A DNA stretch of 64,000 bases, from the NCBI GenBank assembly GCA_023374025.1, contig SIJG01000022.1, positions 1 to 64,000 on the forward strand. The letters are read 5' to 3'. This document shows, piece by piece, positions 11,401-23,044 of the stretch. Each line of letters starts with the position of its first letter. Positions within the stretch are counted from its first letter, which is position 1. The notes under the pieces were generated by a model that was given only the letters and a program-made list of their open reading frames with translations, was not told where the DNA came from and made no database searches. The DNA is from Heterodera schachtii. Its lineage: Eukaryota > Nematoda > Chromadorea > Rhabditida > Heteroderidae. The position numbers were made by a program, and so were the translations under genes.

Positions 11401-13147
11401 GCATACTGCGGGGGCCTCCAGAAAAAGTTGACGGAAGTATAACTTTCTTCCGTATTTCTGCCCCGGTTTTTGAAGCTCTATTTTTAAGAAAATCCTCAAC
11501 ATTTAAATAATTGCTACTCCATAGTTCAGCTTGATGTGTTCTTATATATTCTAAACGGTCCCACTCGATTTTGGCTGCTTGATCTACTAACCATTGTTGA
11601 AATAGTTTGCTTGCATAAAAATGAGGGAAAAACTTTTCATTTTCTCGAAAAAACAAAAAAAATTTAGTGTAGTCACATAACGACACCTTTTTTCCTGTTG
11701 TATCTTTAATGTTAACATTATATCCTTCGATATTTGTCGGATAAAGCAAGGGATAACACATTGGATCAACACATTTATCTAATGGGTAAATTTCTTTTAA
11801 TTCTTTTTGTCCTTTCGGATATACAACTATTCTTGCCGGGGGAACATCATCATTAGCATCACTTACCATTATAGCGCAAACTTCGTTACTCATTGGTATA
11901 TTATACCTCCTTTGGTCATAATTCTCCTTTAAGCTAAAAAGTAACTTTATGTTGGGCATTTTATGGCCTCTTTCTTTACACTTTTTTTCTTCTTGCTCAT
12001 ACACTTCTTTCATCATTAAATATGACTGTGCGAATGGATTATTTTTTCGTAAATATTCTTCAATATATTCCAATAAATCCGGGAGACATTCTTTATCAAT
12101 TTCACAACGTATATTTATAGCCTCTTCCGAATCAATGAAATAAAGTTGGCCGTTTGTAGGAAGATCTTTTTCATTTTTTGGCATCGCACTTGGGTTGAAT
12201 TTATGGTAAATTTGCCCTTGAATTTTATAACAGGGCGGACCCGGTGTTGGAAATTTAAATTTAAAGCAACTAATAGATGCACAGGCAAAAATACTATTAT
12301 ACCTTCTAATATTTTTAATAAAATTCTTATAAAAAGGATTATTTGCAAAAAACAAAGCCTTTAATTCTTCAGGATATTGATCAAACCGATCAGAAAGAGT
12401 TATAAGTTTTCCACCTTTACAACAATTGAAAAAAACATTCTCTTTTGAGTTTATTGATTTTTCTTCCGGAAAATGCAAGCTATCACATCCCAGACATTTA
12501 ATATTAAACTTTCCAAGTTGATAAAATTCGGTATTTTGATGTTCTGTCGCGGCGAGATAGAGTAACGAACAAAATTCCCTTTTGCGTTTTCTGGTATTTT
12601 CTTGTAAAGCTAGATTTGTTGTTTTTTGGTTTTCTAATTCTTGATCAGTCATTTGCATTCGCTTTAAGGCATGCCTAACACGGTCATTTTTTCTCACATA
12701 CGAAATTTCTTCTTCAGTCATTTTAGCCCTTTTTAGTCCAATTCTAAATCTATTTTCAAAAAGTTCTTTTTCTTTTTCATCGTTATCCATTAGCTTTCTT
12801 TGTTTTGCTTTTCTTTGCGCCACATATGATTTCATAGTATGTTCTTCATCAGAAGTGTAAGAAAAATCATTCATTTCATCGAGATTTATGCTTTCTTTGT
12901 TACCATTTTTTTCATTTGTTAAGTTTGTTTCTGACCGCTTTTGTTTACCGGAGCTTTGAACCGGTTCAATCCGCTTTTGTTTACCGGAGCTTTGAACCGG
13001 TTCAATCCGCTTTTGTTTACCGGAGCTTTGAACCGGTTCAATCCGCTTTTGTTTACCGGAGCTTTGAACCGGTTCGGCGTCTAAATCCTGGAGAGAAGAA
13101 GAGCAACAGGGAGAATCTTTTGGAAAATTTTGTTTAATGCGGACCAT
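8441..13147 (-). CDS. Helitron Rep/helicase protein
   Basis: A single uninterrupted 1568-residue frame. By family knowledge this protein nicks and joins DNA at the Rep domain and unwinds it with a PIF1-type helicase for rolling-circle transposition. In order: four 12-residue repeats EPVQSSGKQKRI (residues 25-72); a Cys/His cluster typical of Helitron proteins (about 205-250, CLGCDSLHFP then CCKGG); Rep motif FITFTCNP; the HUH motif in GLPHLHLLV (His 671 and 673); the tyrosine motif in KYLYDYIYKG (about 803); Walker A GPGGTGKS (about 1150); Walker B DEAPM; LSGDFRQCLP; and the C-terminal INKSQSQTF and TYVAFSRCK helicase motifs. Length and motif order fit the family (usually about 1400-1600 aa). 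All catalytic residues I know appear present, so it could be autonomous. The ATG at 13147 is shared with the truncated left copy, which supports this start. Confidence 0.95.
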   Translation of the reverse strand: MVRIKQNFPKDSPCCSSSLQDLDAEPVQSSGKQKRIEPVQSSGKQKRIEPVQSSGKQKRIEPVQSSGKQKRSETNLTNEKNGNKESINLDEMNDFSYTSDEEHTMKSYVAQRKAKQRKLMDNDEKEKELFENRFRIGLKRAKMTEEEISYVRKNDRVRHALKRMQMTDQELENQKTTNLALQENTRKRKREFCSLLYLAATEHQNTEFYQLGKFNIKCLGCDSLHFPEEKSINSKENVFFNCCKGGKLITLSDRFDQYPEELKALFFANNPFYKNFIKNIRRYNSIFACASISCFKFKFPTPGPPCYKIQGQIYHKFNPSAMPKNEKDLPTNGQLYFIDSEEAINIRCEIDKECLPDLLEYIEEYLRKNNPFAQSYLMMKEVYEQEEKKCKERGHKMPNIKLLFSLKENYDQRRYNIPMSNEVCAIMVSDANDDVPPARIVVYPKGQKELKEIYPLDKCVDPMCYPLLYPTNIEGYNVNIKDTTGKKVSLCDYTKFFLFFRENEKFFPHFYASKLFQQWLVDQAAKIEWDRLEYIRTHQAELWSSNYLNVEDFLKNRASKTGAEIRKKVILPSTFSGGPRSMHEHFMNAMAIVNESGKPDLFITFTCNPNDPDILKCLLPGQTPSDRPDIVTRVFYLKKTHLLDLILNKHIFGEVIANCWVIEYQKRGLPHLHLLVTLHPKNKWHSTADIDKFICAEIPSEKEDPVLFKIITNCMMHGPCNEKSMCWNKLKKKCGKKFPKTFRENTELNEDGYPLYKRPDNGRFIYRKGQKLTNQYVVPYNPFLSKTFNAHINIERVSDISVVKYLYDYIYKGYDSATVECIQIEEDGTKKILKYDEVGAYLEARYLSPCEACWRILKYPMQGKSHSVDLLDVHLENMQRIFYKKNASEEQIEEASVKDTTLTAYFKFCQQNPTLKFKYIDMPKYCTWLKRERKWKYPRQNNQKKIGRIVPVNPIETEKYYLRFLLLHVYGKNYKELRTVNGKEYETYAQACLAHGLTRDDQEWHKCMEEASYFSRKNSRELRMLFVNILVHCAPKYPEQLWNNYKDHLVNDIKRRFPDLRMEEIYEKGLVLINQCLAYHDKSLSDFKNMPKICGNKNKIDEDEIYDPKEELNLAEKLIKTMNDDQKYIIDLVISLIKGNNEPKCIFIDGPGGTGKSFTLKAIYHLARAHNKKICNMAFSGIAATILKKGRTLHNRFKLPLNVKKNSTSGIESAGKEAEEIKETDIFIWDEAPMASRFVLDIIDCKLKELMGNESPFGGKVFILSGDFRQCLPIKEFAPRTEIVDLLIKNSPLWVHFNTLKLTINMRAEENEREFARELIEIGNGTAGEKGFVTVPDECICKGDLVDEIYGDLILNEHFEKISERAILSPFNSIVDEYNENIIKRLPGEYHTYLSIDESDPNSDFPVSHEILNSLKCPSLPNHKIELKTNSMIMLLRNLNVREGLCNGTRMQIKEMGDHVISCVIKSGDKTGETTLIPRITLLEDKKFPFPLRRHQFPIKPAFAFTINKSQSQTFSKIGIDYTDEPFAHGQTYVAFSRCKSWKGLKIKLLDDNKERKIKNIVWQEILK
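12935..13075. repeat. Four 36-bp in-frame repeats in the Helitron gene
   Basis: Four almost identical 36-bp units, each containing the palindrome AACCGGTT, encode the four 12-residue N-terminal repeats. The same four units occur inverted at about 927-1068. A length that is a multiple of three keeps the frame open when units are gained or lost. Confidence 0.9.
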
Positions 13148-14279
13148 TATTATCTGTGTTAAAAATTAAATAAATAAGACAATATAATTGATAATAAATT
13201 AAATTGAACAATTACAAATAATTTTTTTTTGATTTTATTGCACTTTAGGTTTGTGTTTAACAACCGATAAGGGGATATAATGATTTGGTTCTACATGACA
13301 ATCAATTTTAGACAATCCATCGAATAAACAATTCACCAGTGGATAATCCGTTATTAATGGAAAAAATGCCAACAACTTTTTAAAAGATAACATTTTTCGT
13401 TTTAGAGAGCCCGAAAAAATAATAAAAACTTTTCTAAGTTGTAAAATTTTTGTGATGATTAAAATTAGTCTATTACTAAACCCTTTTTGATTAAAAACCA
13501 ATTCCATGGTATTTTGGAAGGTTTTAAATGAATTTGAATTTATTCATATTCAGGTCCCGGCTGAAACAAAAAAAAATTTGAATTTAATTCTTATCACCAT
13601 TTTCGGAAGTTTTCTTATTTCCTAAAACTCAGCTACAAATTATGTGTTCGAAAAATTATTGATTAATTCACCAAAAAAATAAAATTACTATTGAATTGTC
13701 CATTGAAGGTTTTTCCGCTGACGGATTAGCCACTGGTAAATGTCGACAGATTATCATTGAAAATTGTCCGTATATTATGGATTGTCCATTAACAATAACA
13801 ATATCAATAAATTTAATTGTTATTGAAATAATTAATAAGTAAAAAAATTATTAAAACTTTTCTAAAAGGGGTAATATGACAAAGGCGCAACAATCAACTG
13901 TTTTAAAAAAAAATGTAATTAAAAAAATGTTGAAAAAAGTAAAAAGTTTATATGGGAATTTAAAACAAAATGGATTCTTACTATTACAAAAGTTAAAATT
14001 AATTGTTGTTTCTAAACATAAAAAAACCATAGTTTAATTAGAATATGAAAGCAAAAAGAAAAGAAAAAATCAAATTTCGCAATGTTTGTTTTTTTCTCAA
14101 AGCAGCCATCATTACTTTCTATTTTGTTTTCAACACATTAAACTGCTGCCCCTTCTTTTTTTGCTCTCTAATCTTTACCTTTTCTCTCGCAAAAATTTAA
14201 TAAAGGTTTTCGTTTCGAAAAATATTCCATTCAAAATGTGACATACGGAATGACAGCATCAATTTAGTAAGGTTAATGC

Positions 14280-14655
14280 TGATTGCCATTTTGTTTCGTC
14301 CCCATTTTCATGTAAATTCCTTCGTCTCCCCGCAATTATATTGGCTTATCTTATTTTTAATTTTTCTTTATCTATTAATTTGCAATATATTGTGGATTAA
14401 GCATTTTTATTTAATTGGATGATAGCTTTAGATTCAAGCTTTTTTTCGCATCTTAAACTTTCATGTTTCAAAATCAATTTATTTTATGTTTATTAAGAAT
14501 TATTATAAATTTGTTCCTTCTAATCTCTCTACCCAAAATATTTGGCAGTGAATTATTATGGAAAATCATATGACTAAATATTGATGCATTTATTTGTTGA
14601 TAGAAAAGTTTTAATTTGAAAAATTTAGCTATAGTAATTTAAAATATAACTGTAC
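14280..14655. repeat. Right-hand copy of the 375-bp shared segment
   Basis: Reverse complement of 1131-1506. Bases 14031-14279, between this segment and the Helitron 5' flank, have no counterpart in the left copy. No gene seen. Confidence 0.7.
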
Positions 14656-17600
14656 TTTTTTAATTTTGTTTTTAAACAATTAAAAATTTATTTATTTTTG
14701 CTCCATGTTAATTTTTTAAATGAATTATATATTATTATATATTCAATTTTGTAAATTTAAAAATAAATTTATAAATGTCAATGAAATATTATATGATTTA
14801 TCACTTTTATTATAGAATAGATATATTATCCACCTTTTTCTCGTGTTCTTGACGCAAAATTCTTTTGTTTTGTAATTCATGAAGATTTAACTTTTTTTTA
14901 ACCATTTACATAAAAATTTAATTTTCTTTCCCATGGCGACTGATCTGAATTTTAATTATTCGTCGAAAAAACTCAAATTTAATTAATAAATTCTTTAATT
15001 ATTTTTGTTTCTCATTTCCACATTTATTTATATTATAGGTTGTTAAAAAATTATTAAAAACGATTATAAAAATTTATTAAAAATTTAAAATTAATTTTCT
15101 AAAATTGATAAAGAAATTTGATTACAAATTTTTGTTGTAAATGTTGTTTAAAATAAGTTTCTTTTATTTTTGTCAATTAATTGACAACACCAAAAACTTG
15201 GTATTGCTTGTTTATTTTTAATTGATATTTGCAATTAATTAACTATCTTATTATATTTTTCTGGATACCTTTTAATAAATTATTTTATATTTTATTTTTC
15301 ATCTTGACTTCTTATTTCTCTCAATTTCAGAAAAAAAACAAAAATCACTTCTTATTTTCCAATTAAAATTAAATATTTAGCTTGACATTTAATTTTATAT
15401 TATTACTTATTTTTTCAATTCTTAAACATCAAATCATGGTAGTTTTATTAATTCTCAGCATCATGTCTTCGTACACAAATTTCTCCCAGATTAATAAAAT
15501 CATAACCATAATTACTAATTTATAGCTTTATATATGAATAGTTGGTTTTGCTATGTCAATTTTAAATAAAATTTCTAATTTATTTTTTTTCTTTGGTCTA
15601 TTAATTAATTAAAATTTTTTAAATGAGTGTACTCGTATTAAAGGTTTGGTTTTTTAATTATGAGTTATTCTTTAAAAATAATTTGGTAATAATATTTAAC
15701 CAAATTTACATAAATAAAAATATTTTTTTAGGCAATGAGATTTTGGTAACTTTATTTGATTTTAACTCTATCCAATAAAAAATGCTTTTTATTATCTCCA
15801 TTTGCTTCTAATTTAATTGAAAAATGAATTTATAATAATGGTTCCATTTAGTTGTTTTAACCTTTTTTTAAATATAGCATAGAGACAAAACCAAAAACAT
15901 ATTTTCATCGCATAATTTTTAATATAAATCAATTTTAAATGGGCAATAGAAAAAGATTTACACCAAAAATATTGTAAGGTTTAATTTGGAAGTTGTGATG
16001 CCAAAAGGATAAAAAAATAATGAGAATATTTTTGCAATTTTAGGCATTTATTGAAAGGATTTTTAATTTTGACAAATATTTCTTCACCTTTTGACATTTT
16101 TTGGCATTTATTTGAGCATTTTTAGAATAATTTTACCTATTTATTGTTTTTAAGTAATTAAAATCGTAACCCTGATTACAAAAAACTTTTTTTTCTTCAA
16201 GTGTTGTAATTTTTTACCAAATTTGGACTGTTTTGCCAACAAGTAAATTTTTTAGCTTTCTTTTCTGTTTTAAATTTTTTCATAATTCAATTACATAATA
16301 AAAAATCTATTAACATTTTTGTGACCATAAAAATATAAAAAGCTTATGACCCACTAAGTGTGAAAAAGCGAAAATTCCAAAACACGAATCGCTGAATTCA
16401 AACAAAAGTAGAAAACTTATATGTTCGATTTTCTCATTTTTCAGCTAAAAACTGAAAATTGTATTCTGTTACATATATTTAGGTAAATTATCATATTATA
16501 AGAATCTTTTTAAATTTTATTTTTTGAGTATTTTGATGTGAATTTCATGAAAGGCCTGATATTTACATTTAAGTTCTTTTAAAGTATTGTTTTTATGAAG
16601 TAATTAAACTCGTTTAAAATAATATAAAGTATATTTTTAGTGAAATTTAAAATTATTTCTTTTTATTCGTCGTATATTTGCTATTATCTGATTTTTTAAT
16701 AAGATAAAAATTTTCTAGACCTCTGGTCGGTGAATGAAGCACACTGAAAAATTTTTTTTTTCAATATTAAGTAAATATATTATTCTGTTTTTTAATTTTT
16801 CATTTAAAAATATTTAGTTGATTTTTAAATTATATTTATTGTTTTTTATTTTTATTTTATTCTAATTTTATTTTACTTCTATTAGTTTATCTTCTATCTA
16901 GCTTGTTCTTATTAAAAATAATAATTTCTAATTTTTCAATTAAATTTCTAAATTTTATAAAATATTTTAAGCTTTTGTCGAATTCTGTTGTTGGTACTTT
17001 ATATTCCTAAATGGAAAAATTTTTGGCAAATGAAAATTGGAAATAAACAAAACAAAAAAATCAATTACAAATTGTAAATTCATTTTTTGATTTTTTATGG
17101 ACGATTTTAATATTTTCACAATGTTTTTTTCTAAGAGATTAATTTTTTCGTTTATAACTGTGTTTATATTAGGAAATTTTCCAAAAATTCAAGCTGTCAG
17201 CAAAATAATAATATTCATGTTATTTCTTCTTGATTTTGTTAATGAACTTTTATTAAAAGTTGTATAAATATTGTGTTTTTTGCTTTTAATGGCTTTACGG
17301 CAGGCAAGAAAGATATAAATAATTTTCTAATTAATAATTTAATTTAATTTTTAATTTTAGTAAATTTAGTTATTTTTAGCTTTTTGCATTACTTTTTCTT
17401 GTATTATTTTATTTATAGTGTTTTAATTCTTTTTTATGCCTCTAATTATCTAAGGAATATATTCTTGGTGCCTTCTTTTACTATATTTAGAATAATTTTT
17501 TAATATACATTTTCAGATGTTCATGTTTTATTTTAATTATAAGCAATTTAAACATTTTATTTAATTTTTTAATTGCTCGTTTGCATAAGACCGAGTTTTT

Positions 17601-18050
17601 TGTTCTTTCTTCAGCAGTTAGTATAAATTCCTTTGTAAAATTTTGCTCAGTTTTTCTTAATATAAAAACTACTAAACATTTATTTTTAATCTTGTAATAT
17701 TTACGATTTTGTGTTGATATTAATTATTATTTTTCATTTTCTTATAATTATGATAGAAAAATTAGTTGTAAAATTTGTATTTCATTTGTTAGTTCATCTT
17801 TAAAATTTTTTATTTAAAATTTTTTTGAGAAATTATTGTATTTAATTTGAATTTATTTTTACTATGTTTAAAAGTTTTATTTTCTCTTAATTTTTATAAT
17901 TCAAGTCAAAATTTTCTAGCTGTTAACATCTTCATTTCTTAATTAAATTATTTTATTACCGTTATATATTTTTCGATATTTAAAATCTTTTTTGTTTCAT
18001 GAATTGTTTTAATTTGCCAAAATAAACATAAATAGTAAGTTTAAAAAACC
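14656..18050. other. AT-rich region with no gene seen
   Basis: Very AT-rich, with homopolymer runs and no open frame of note on either strand. No tRNA, tandem array or terminal inverted repeats were recognised. Confidence 0.6.
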
Positions 18051-18059
18051 TATTGTCAC

Positions 18060-18740
18060 ATTTAGTATTTTGGTCCATAAATTGATTGAAAAAAATATAT
18101 GTTATCTTCGTGAACAATAGGGTGTAGAATTATATGGAAATCCATATTTTTTTCCTGGACTGTGGGAGGCCTGAAACGTACGAAAAACATGTTTTTAGCT
18201 TGGTTTGAAGCTTCTAGGCTGCATTTCCATATGCATATTTTGCATATTTGTGCTGTGCATATTTGCATATTTTGGCATTTCGTCATATTTTATGTGCATA
18301 TTTGAGCATTTTTTCAACAAATCATCTATTAAACGGCCACCTCTATTAAAGCGGCCATTTGGGCCTCTAATGACCGAAAATTTTTTTAAAATATCATTTT
18401 TGGGTATTTTCTAATAAAAAAGCAACTTTTTAAAAAATTGGAAATTTATGCCAAAAATAGTCAGAAAAAAGAAAATTCTCCATTTTTTACTCAATTTCTT
18501 CAAAATAAATAAATTTTACTTTTATTTTGTATTTTTGGTTCTAAAATGATTATTCAAACTATATTTATATATTTTCGAGATTTTTGTGCTTAAATTTAAC
18601 AAATTTGTATAATTTGCCCTCAATTTGGAAAAATTTATGTGCATATTTTTCACTTTTTGTGTGCATATTTTGCAATTTTTGGTGCATTTTTATGCGCATA
18701 TTTTGCGATTTTATGTGCGTATAATTCCTACTAGGATCAA
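18060..18740. repeat. Dispersed repeat with gcatattt motifs
   Basis: Clusters of short gcatatttt units at about 18230-18310 and 18640-18720 flank a region containing CCTGAAACGTACGAAAAACA, a stretch that recurs almost identically inside the MITE at 36088-36512. Probably remains of a related nonautonomous element. No gene supported. Confidence 0.45.
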
Positions 18741-19015
18741 GCTACCCACAAAAAAGATTAAAACATGTTTTTGTGAATTTAAATTAAAAAAAATATATTT
18801 TCAAAAATGTGTGGGGAGGTGGGAAAACTGCTCAACTATTACCATTATTTTAGCCAACGAATGGTTAAAAAATAGGAAAATTAGGTGAACTGGGGAGGTA
18901 GGGAAAAGACCAATATATAGATAAGAAATGTCAAATGGCGTGTGCTGAAAGCAATGCAAATGGTGCGACGGGTCAGCATCATTTGTGTTGATTTTTAAAA
19001 ATTCAGCGAAAGAGA

Positions 19016-19027
19016 GAGAGATAGAGT

Positions 19028-19066
<39 letters not shown>

Positions 19067-19092
19067 GGGAATCAGAAAGAAAGAGAGTGAGA

Positions 19093-19142
<50 letters not shown>

Positions 19143-19262
19143 GAGAGAAAGAGAGAGAGAGAAAGCGGGGAGTCAGAAAGAAAGAAAGATAGAGAGAGTG
19201 AGTGAGAGAGAGAGAAAGAGGGGAGTCAGAAAGAAAGAAAGATAGAGAGAGAAGTGAGAGAA
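19016..19262. repeat. GA-rich microsatellite
   Basis: About 245 bp of (GA)n with repeated GAAAGAGGGGAGTCAGAAAG interruptions. Open frames of Arg/Glu or Leu/Ser runs through it are low-complexity artefacts. Confidence 0.95.
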
Positions 19263-19500
19263 AAATAGCATTTTCTTTTGTTCTTATCATTAGGATGAGG
19301 ATTTTTAATGGTTAAAAAGTCCAAAATAAGGCCGTAAATAGGCCGAAAATAAGGTCGAAAAACTTCCAAAGAAAATGAAAAAGCATATGAAAATTGAAAA
19401 AAAAATAGAAAGTCCAAAGAATGCAAAGATCGACAGGAAAGTCTTTTACATCAGTTTCTTTCTTCCGCTGATCACCATCAATGCTTACTTTTATGAGAAT

Positions 19501-22419
19501 TTAGTTTGATGGCTCACCAATGTCAATTTTGCCCATTTTGTCAACTTTTTTCACTTTCAGTTTGGCCTCCTCACATGGGTCATGCACCAGCAAATGCTTC
19601 AACTCGTCGCAATTCCCCATCTTCTTCATCATGCCACTAATATAGACATTTGTCTTCATCAAAAACATGCCGACCCCTCTTTCAAACACTAACATCAATT
19701 CATCGTTGTTCATTTTTTCGACCTGTTCAATCTGTTGAAACGACTTTTGTTGTGCATCGTTGTATAATTTATTGCCCAACTTTGGCATAAATTTGTTCCA
19801 GCCTCGCATATTGTTAAATAAGCAAAAAAAAAAAATAATAATTAATTGCAAAACATTTAAATATTCAAAATATGAGAAAACAAAAATTTTAAAAAAAACA
19901 AAAAAATAAGTTTTTAAAACAAATTGGCTACAAATTAGGGGTGTGACTTGTCTCAGAAAAGATGAAAGCGAGAGTTTGGCGAGAGGCGAGAGTCCCAAAA
20001 ATCACGAGAGTTGGCGAGGAGAGGACGAGAGGCGGGAGTTTTTCAATTTTTCTGTAGCCTTATTTTTATATCAAAAAACTTCAAAATCGTATATTAAATA
20101 CCGGGACCAGAAAAGTCGGAACCGGGGCCTCGATTTAGTCCGGGACCGCGAGAAAAGCCGGGACCGGAACCAACCAGGAATTTTTAAATTTGCGGTTTTA
20201 GACTGTTTAAAAAAAGAAAAATAATAATTTTTAAATTGAAAGATTTTTTATTAATTAAATTTCAATTGAATAATGTATAGAAAATTAAAAAAATTAATGA
20301 AGCAGAGAAAGAGATTTATGATATTTTTCGCTTAAATTTGAATATTTTTCTGACTGCTCAAAAGTTCAGTCTTTAGGGGTGTATTTTCACCTCTCGCCTC
20401 TCGTCCCAAAAAACGAGAGGCGAGAATCCAAAAAATGGTGAGAGTTGGCGAGAGACGAGAGGCGAGAGTTGTCCCACCCCTGCTACAAATAGTGAAATAT
20501 TTATTGGAGACAGAATTAAGAATTTTTTAAATTAGTTTGTTTAGAAAAATTGGCAATTATTTTTTCAATTTATTTGTGCTATGTAATTATTTAAAAATCC
20601 ACCAAAACAAAAATTTTGCTTATAAATTTGCTCAAAAGCAACCAAATTTAATTATTTTAACATTCGATATCCCTAAATGTACTCTATTTGCCTGTGAATT
20701 TTTTTAAATTGTTAAATTTCAAAAATATATACAAATAATTTCAGAAAACAAGGTTTTTTGAGTTCCTCTAGTCATAACTTTTTTGAAACATAACTAAATT
20801 ATTGAAATTTTGTACATGATTGAGAACACTTAGGCTGTCAAATTATATCAATAATTAAAAATTGGTTGATTTTGAGCAAAAATAAAAATAATTTTTCATC
20901 AAAAATATTGATGTTTTTAATTAACGTCGTTTATGATATTGTTAAAATAACGATTCAGCACCTATTCATTGGCTGTTTTAATAATCTTACAATTTTTTGT
21001 CTATTTTTAAAAAACGGCTTAAATCTTTTGGCTCCAATAGTTAAAATACCCAATCCAAGTTGCTGCGAAATGTGCCAAAGTTGAACGCTGCTTTCTTGCT
21101 TAATTTGTTTCAAAACTTCAAACTTTTCATAGTCATTTAAATTTTTCTGCTGCAAAAAGTCCCATTGTTCTTTGTAGTCTTCCGCAACATTAACAAATTC
21201 ATTCAAATAATAACGGTTCTTCTTTTTATCGTTATAAGTCATTTCATTAATGGACGCTAATGTGCCTACAAATTGAAATATTTGAGAATAAAAAACAAAA
21301 TGAAATAGTTTTTGGTATAAATTAGAGTTGAGCGCGACCGGGACCGGGACGGGAATTCCCGGTCCTCCTAGGCCCTGGTCCCGGTTTACTTTTTTGGTTT
21401 AAATTAATCATCCAAGCTCTTTAGCAAACAATATTTTTTTAATTATTTAAAATCTTTAATAATTTTTACGTTCGTCACGTTCCTTCCTAAACCGTGGCGG
21501 TGCATTTAAAAATGTCTTCGAAAATTCTGAATTTTCAAATTTCTCAAAATATGGGTCGAATTTAAGAGCATTTTTAGCCTTGAATAGAATTTGGTTGCTC
21601 TGCGCTTTCTTCAACATTTGATTGACTTCATCATTTTGTTCAATCCGGAGGCCTTTGAATGCTTTTAGCCATCTGTCAACCAAATCCCATGCTTTCTCAT
21701 TTTCAAATTTTACCTTAAATAAAATTTTAAATAATTTTTAAAATAATTTTACTTCAATTTTTAAGCCGTTCCCATTTCCCCATTTGAATAAGTCCCGATA
21801 AACTGCTTTAATCGCTTCCATTGCTGAGCTCAGTTGGAGTTCGCCCTGCTCCACAAGAAAGCGTGGCTTTACACACAAACATTTCACTGAATTTCCAAAA
21901 TTAATTAAATTATTATTTTTTTAATTTAAATTATTTCCATATTTTATTTAATTTTCTCAAAAATAATTCACATTCGTTTAAAGGCTGTCCTCCTTCATCA
22001 ATCTTTATTAAAAGTGTGACCATAAAATATTTTTGCTTTTCCTTGCACTTCAAACTTTTCACGAATGCATCGGCTGCCAATGCTTTCATTTTCCAATTTT
22101 CACAAATTCTTTTTAATTTTTTGATGGATTTTTTTCCAATTTTTTGCGGGTTATTATACAAATGGTCATTTTCACATTCCCATTTTGCTATCATTTCTCG
22201 CCAAAAGAATGTTTTGCCAATTTGAATTGCTTTTTTCATGTCCTCCTCCTCTGTTGTGCCATCTTCGATCACTTCATAATGGAACTGATCAGAGCACTTA
22301 TCATTGTCATTATTGTTCTTTTTCCCAACAAATAAATTTTTAATTCCGTCCTTAGAATTGGCAATTCCGATCATGTTGATCAACAGAATGAAAAGTTGGA
22401 TGAATGGAATCCGATGCAT
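19501..22419 (-). CDS. Secreted Lys/Glu-rich family protein, copy A (five exons)
   Basis: I do not recognise the family. Exons are 22419-21972, 21886-21753, 21713-21470, 21265-21050 and 19802-19501; all junctions are GT/AG and all phases agree (1, 0, 1, 1), giving 447 residues. The start gives MHRIPFIQLFILL, a likely signal peptide of about 22 residues. The rest is charged and probably helical, with scattered cysteines (WECE, ICENW, KCKEK, KCLCVKPRF, DPCEEAKLKVKK). Exon 2 carries the most conserved block (GELQLSSAMEAIKAVYRDLF). Intron 4 is long (1.25 kb) because of a MITE. Exon 5 has one base fewer than the other copies near its start (TGGAACAAA against TGGGACCAAA), and this is what makes its frame fit. 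The 5' flank has ATGCCA motifs. A secreted parasitism-related protein is an inference from the signal peptide, tandem copies and promoter. Confidence 0.75.
19936..20482. mobile_element. hAT-type MITE in intron 4 of copy A
   Basis: 547 bp with ends TAGGGGTGTGAC and GTCCCACCCCTG. Flanked by a perfect 8-bp target duplication CTACAAAT (19928-19935 and 20483-20490). It contains cgagaggcgagag repeats near both ends and a gggaccggg-rich stretch at 20100-20170. No transposase frame, so nonautonomous. Confidence 0.85.
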
Positions 22420-22640
22420 TTTTAGAAATTAAAAAAAATAGAATAATTCTTTCTTAGGGGATCTGATGGGTATTGCTGCGCATTGTCCAAAACGTGTAAA
22501 AAGCGCTTTAATGTGAATAGGTATAACATTTCACGAAGACAATATTCATTGTCTTAATAAAATTTGGCATTTATGGGGTCTGAAAATCAATTCCATGGCA
22601 TTTTGGCAATGTAAAAATGGCTTTGCATTACATAAAAATA
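22420..22640 (-). promoter_or_regulatory. 5' flank of family copy A
   Basis: Shared with the other copies: an ATGCGCATAAATACC-type TATA-like site, here degenerate at about 22468-22480; an adjoining TTGGACAATGCGC block; and the AATGCCAAATTTTATTAAG block further up. Two ATGCCA hexamers (read on the minus strand) fall within about 190 bp of the start codon. ATGCCA is reported as a dorsal-gland (DOG box) motif in cyst nematodes; function here is inferred. Confidence 0.4.
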
Positions 22641-23044
22641 ATTTTTAAAAAAGCAATAAATGAAAGGAATCTGTACAATTCGTAGTTGCTTGTTTAGCAA
22701 GCACAATTAGAGTGTATAAAAAAAATTTTATGATGAACTTATGATTTGTTCTACAATTAAAAATAAACAAAAATATATAATTCAAAATTTTTTTCTCAAT
22801 TCTCCCAATAACCAAATATTAGCAGCAAGGCGATACTGTAAAACTGTATTGCTCGGAGATGGCTTAGAATTTTTCGTTATTATTGTAGGAACCGTTTAAA
22901 TTTTCATTTAATTATTTAATGGATACCGAAGAGGGATCGAGATTCCTCGAGATTAAATTCGGGATCCCGACCTCGGGATCCGTCCGACTCCAGTTGCCCG
23001 GTCTCTATTGTTTAATCGTACGATCGTTGATAAATTTGAGCATT

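Larger units (their letters stand above)
7952..14030 (-). mobile_element. Helitron-type rolling-circle element
   Basis: The element contains an intact Rep/helicase gene with noncoding flanks. Its 3' border is placed at the hairpin 7952-7988. The 5' border is uncertain: sequence shared with the truncated copy at the window's left edge reaches about 14022, and a further shared block lies at 14280-14655. Between the hairpin and the stop codon (7990-8440) is noncoding DNA with a GC-richer stretch at 8080-8210. I could not identify a canonical 5' TC or 3' CTRR end. Confidence 0.7.

Noticed and set aside
1..14655. Polinton/Maverick, suspected from long inverted repeats
   Set aside because: No polymerase B, integrase or capsid genes; the only large protein is a Helitron Rep/helicase.
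19030..19290. Arg/Glu-rich and Leu/Ser-rich frames
   Set aside because: Translation of a GA microsatellite.
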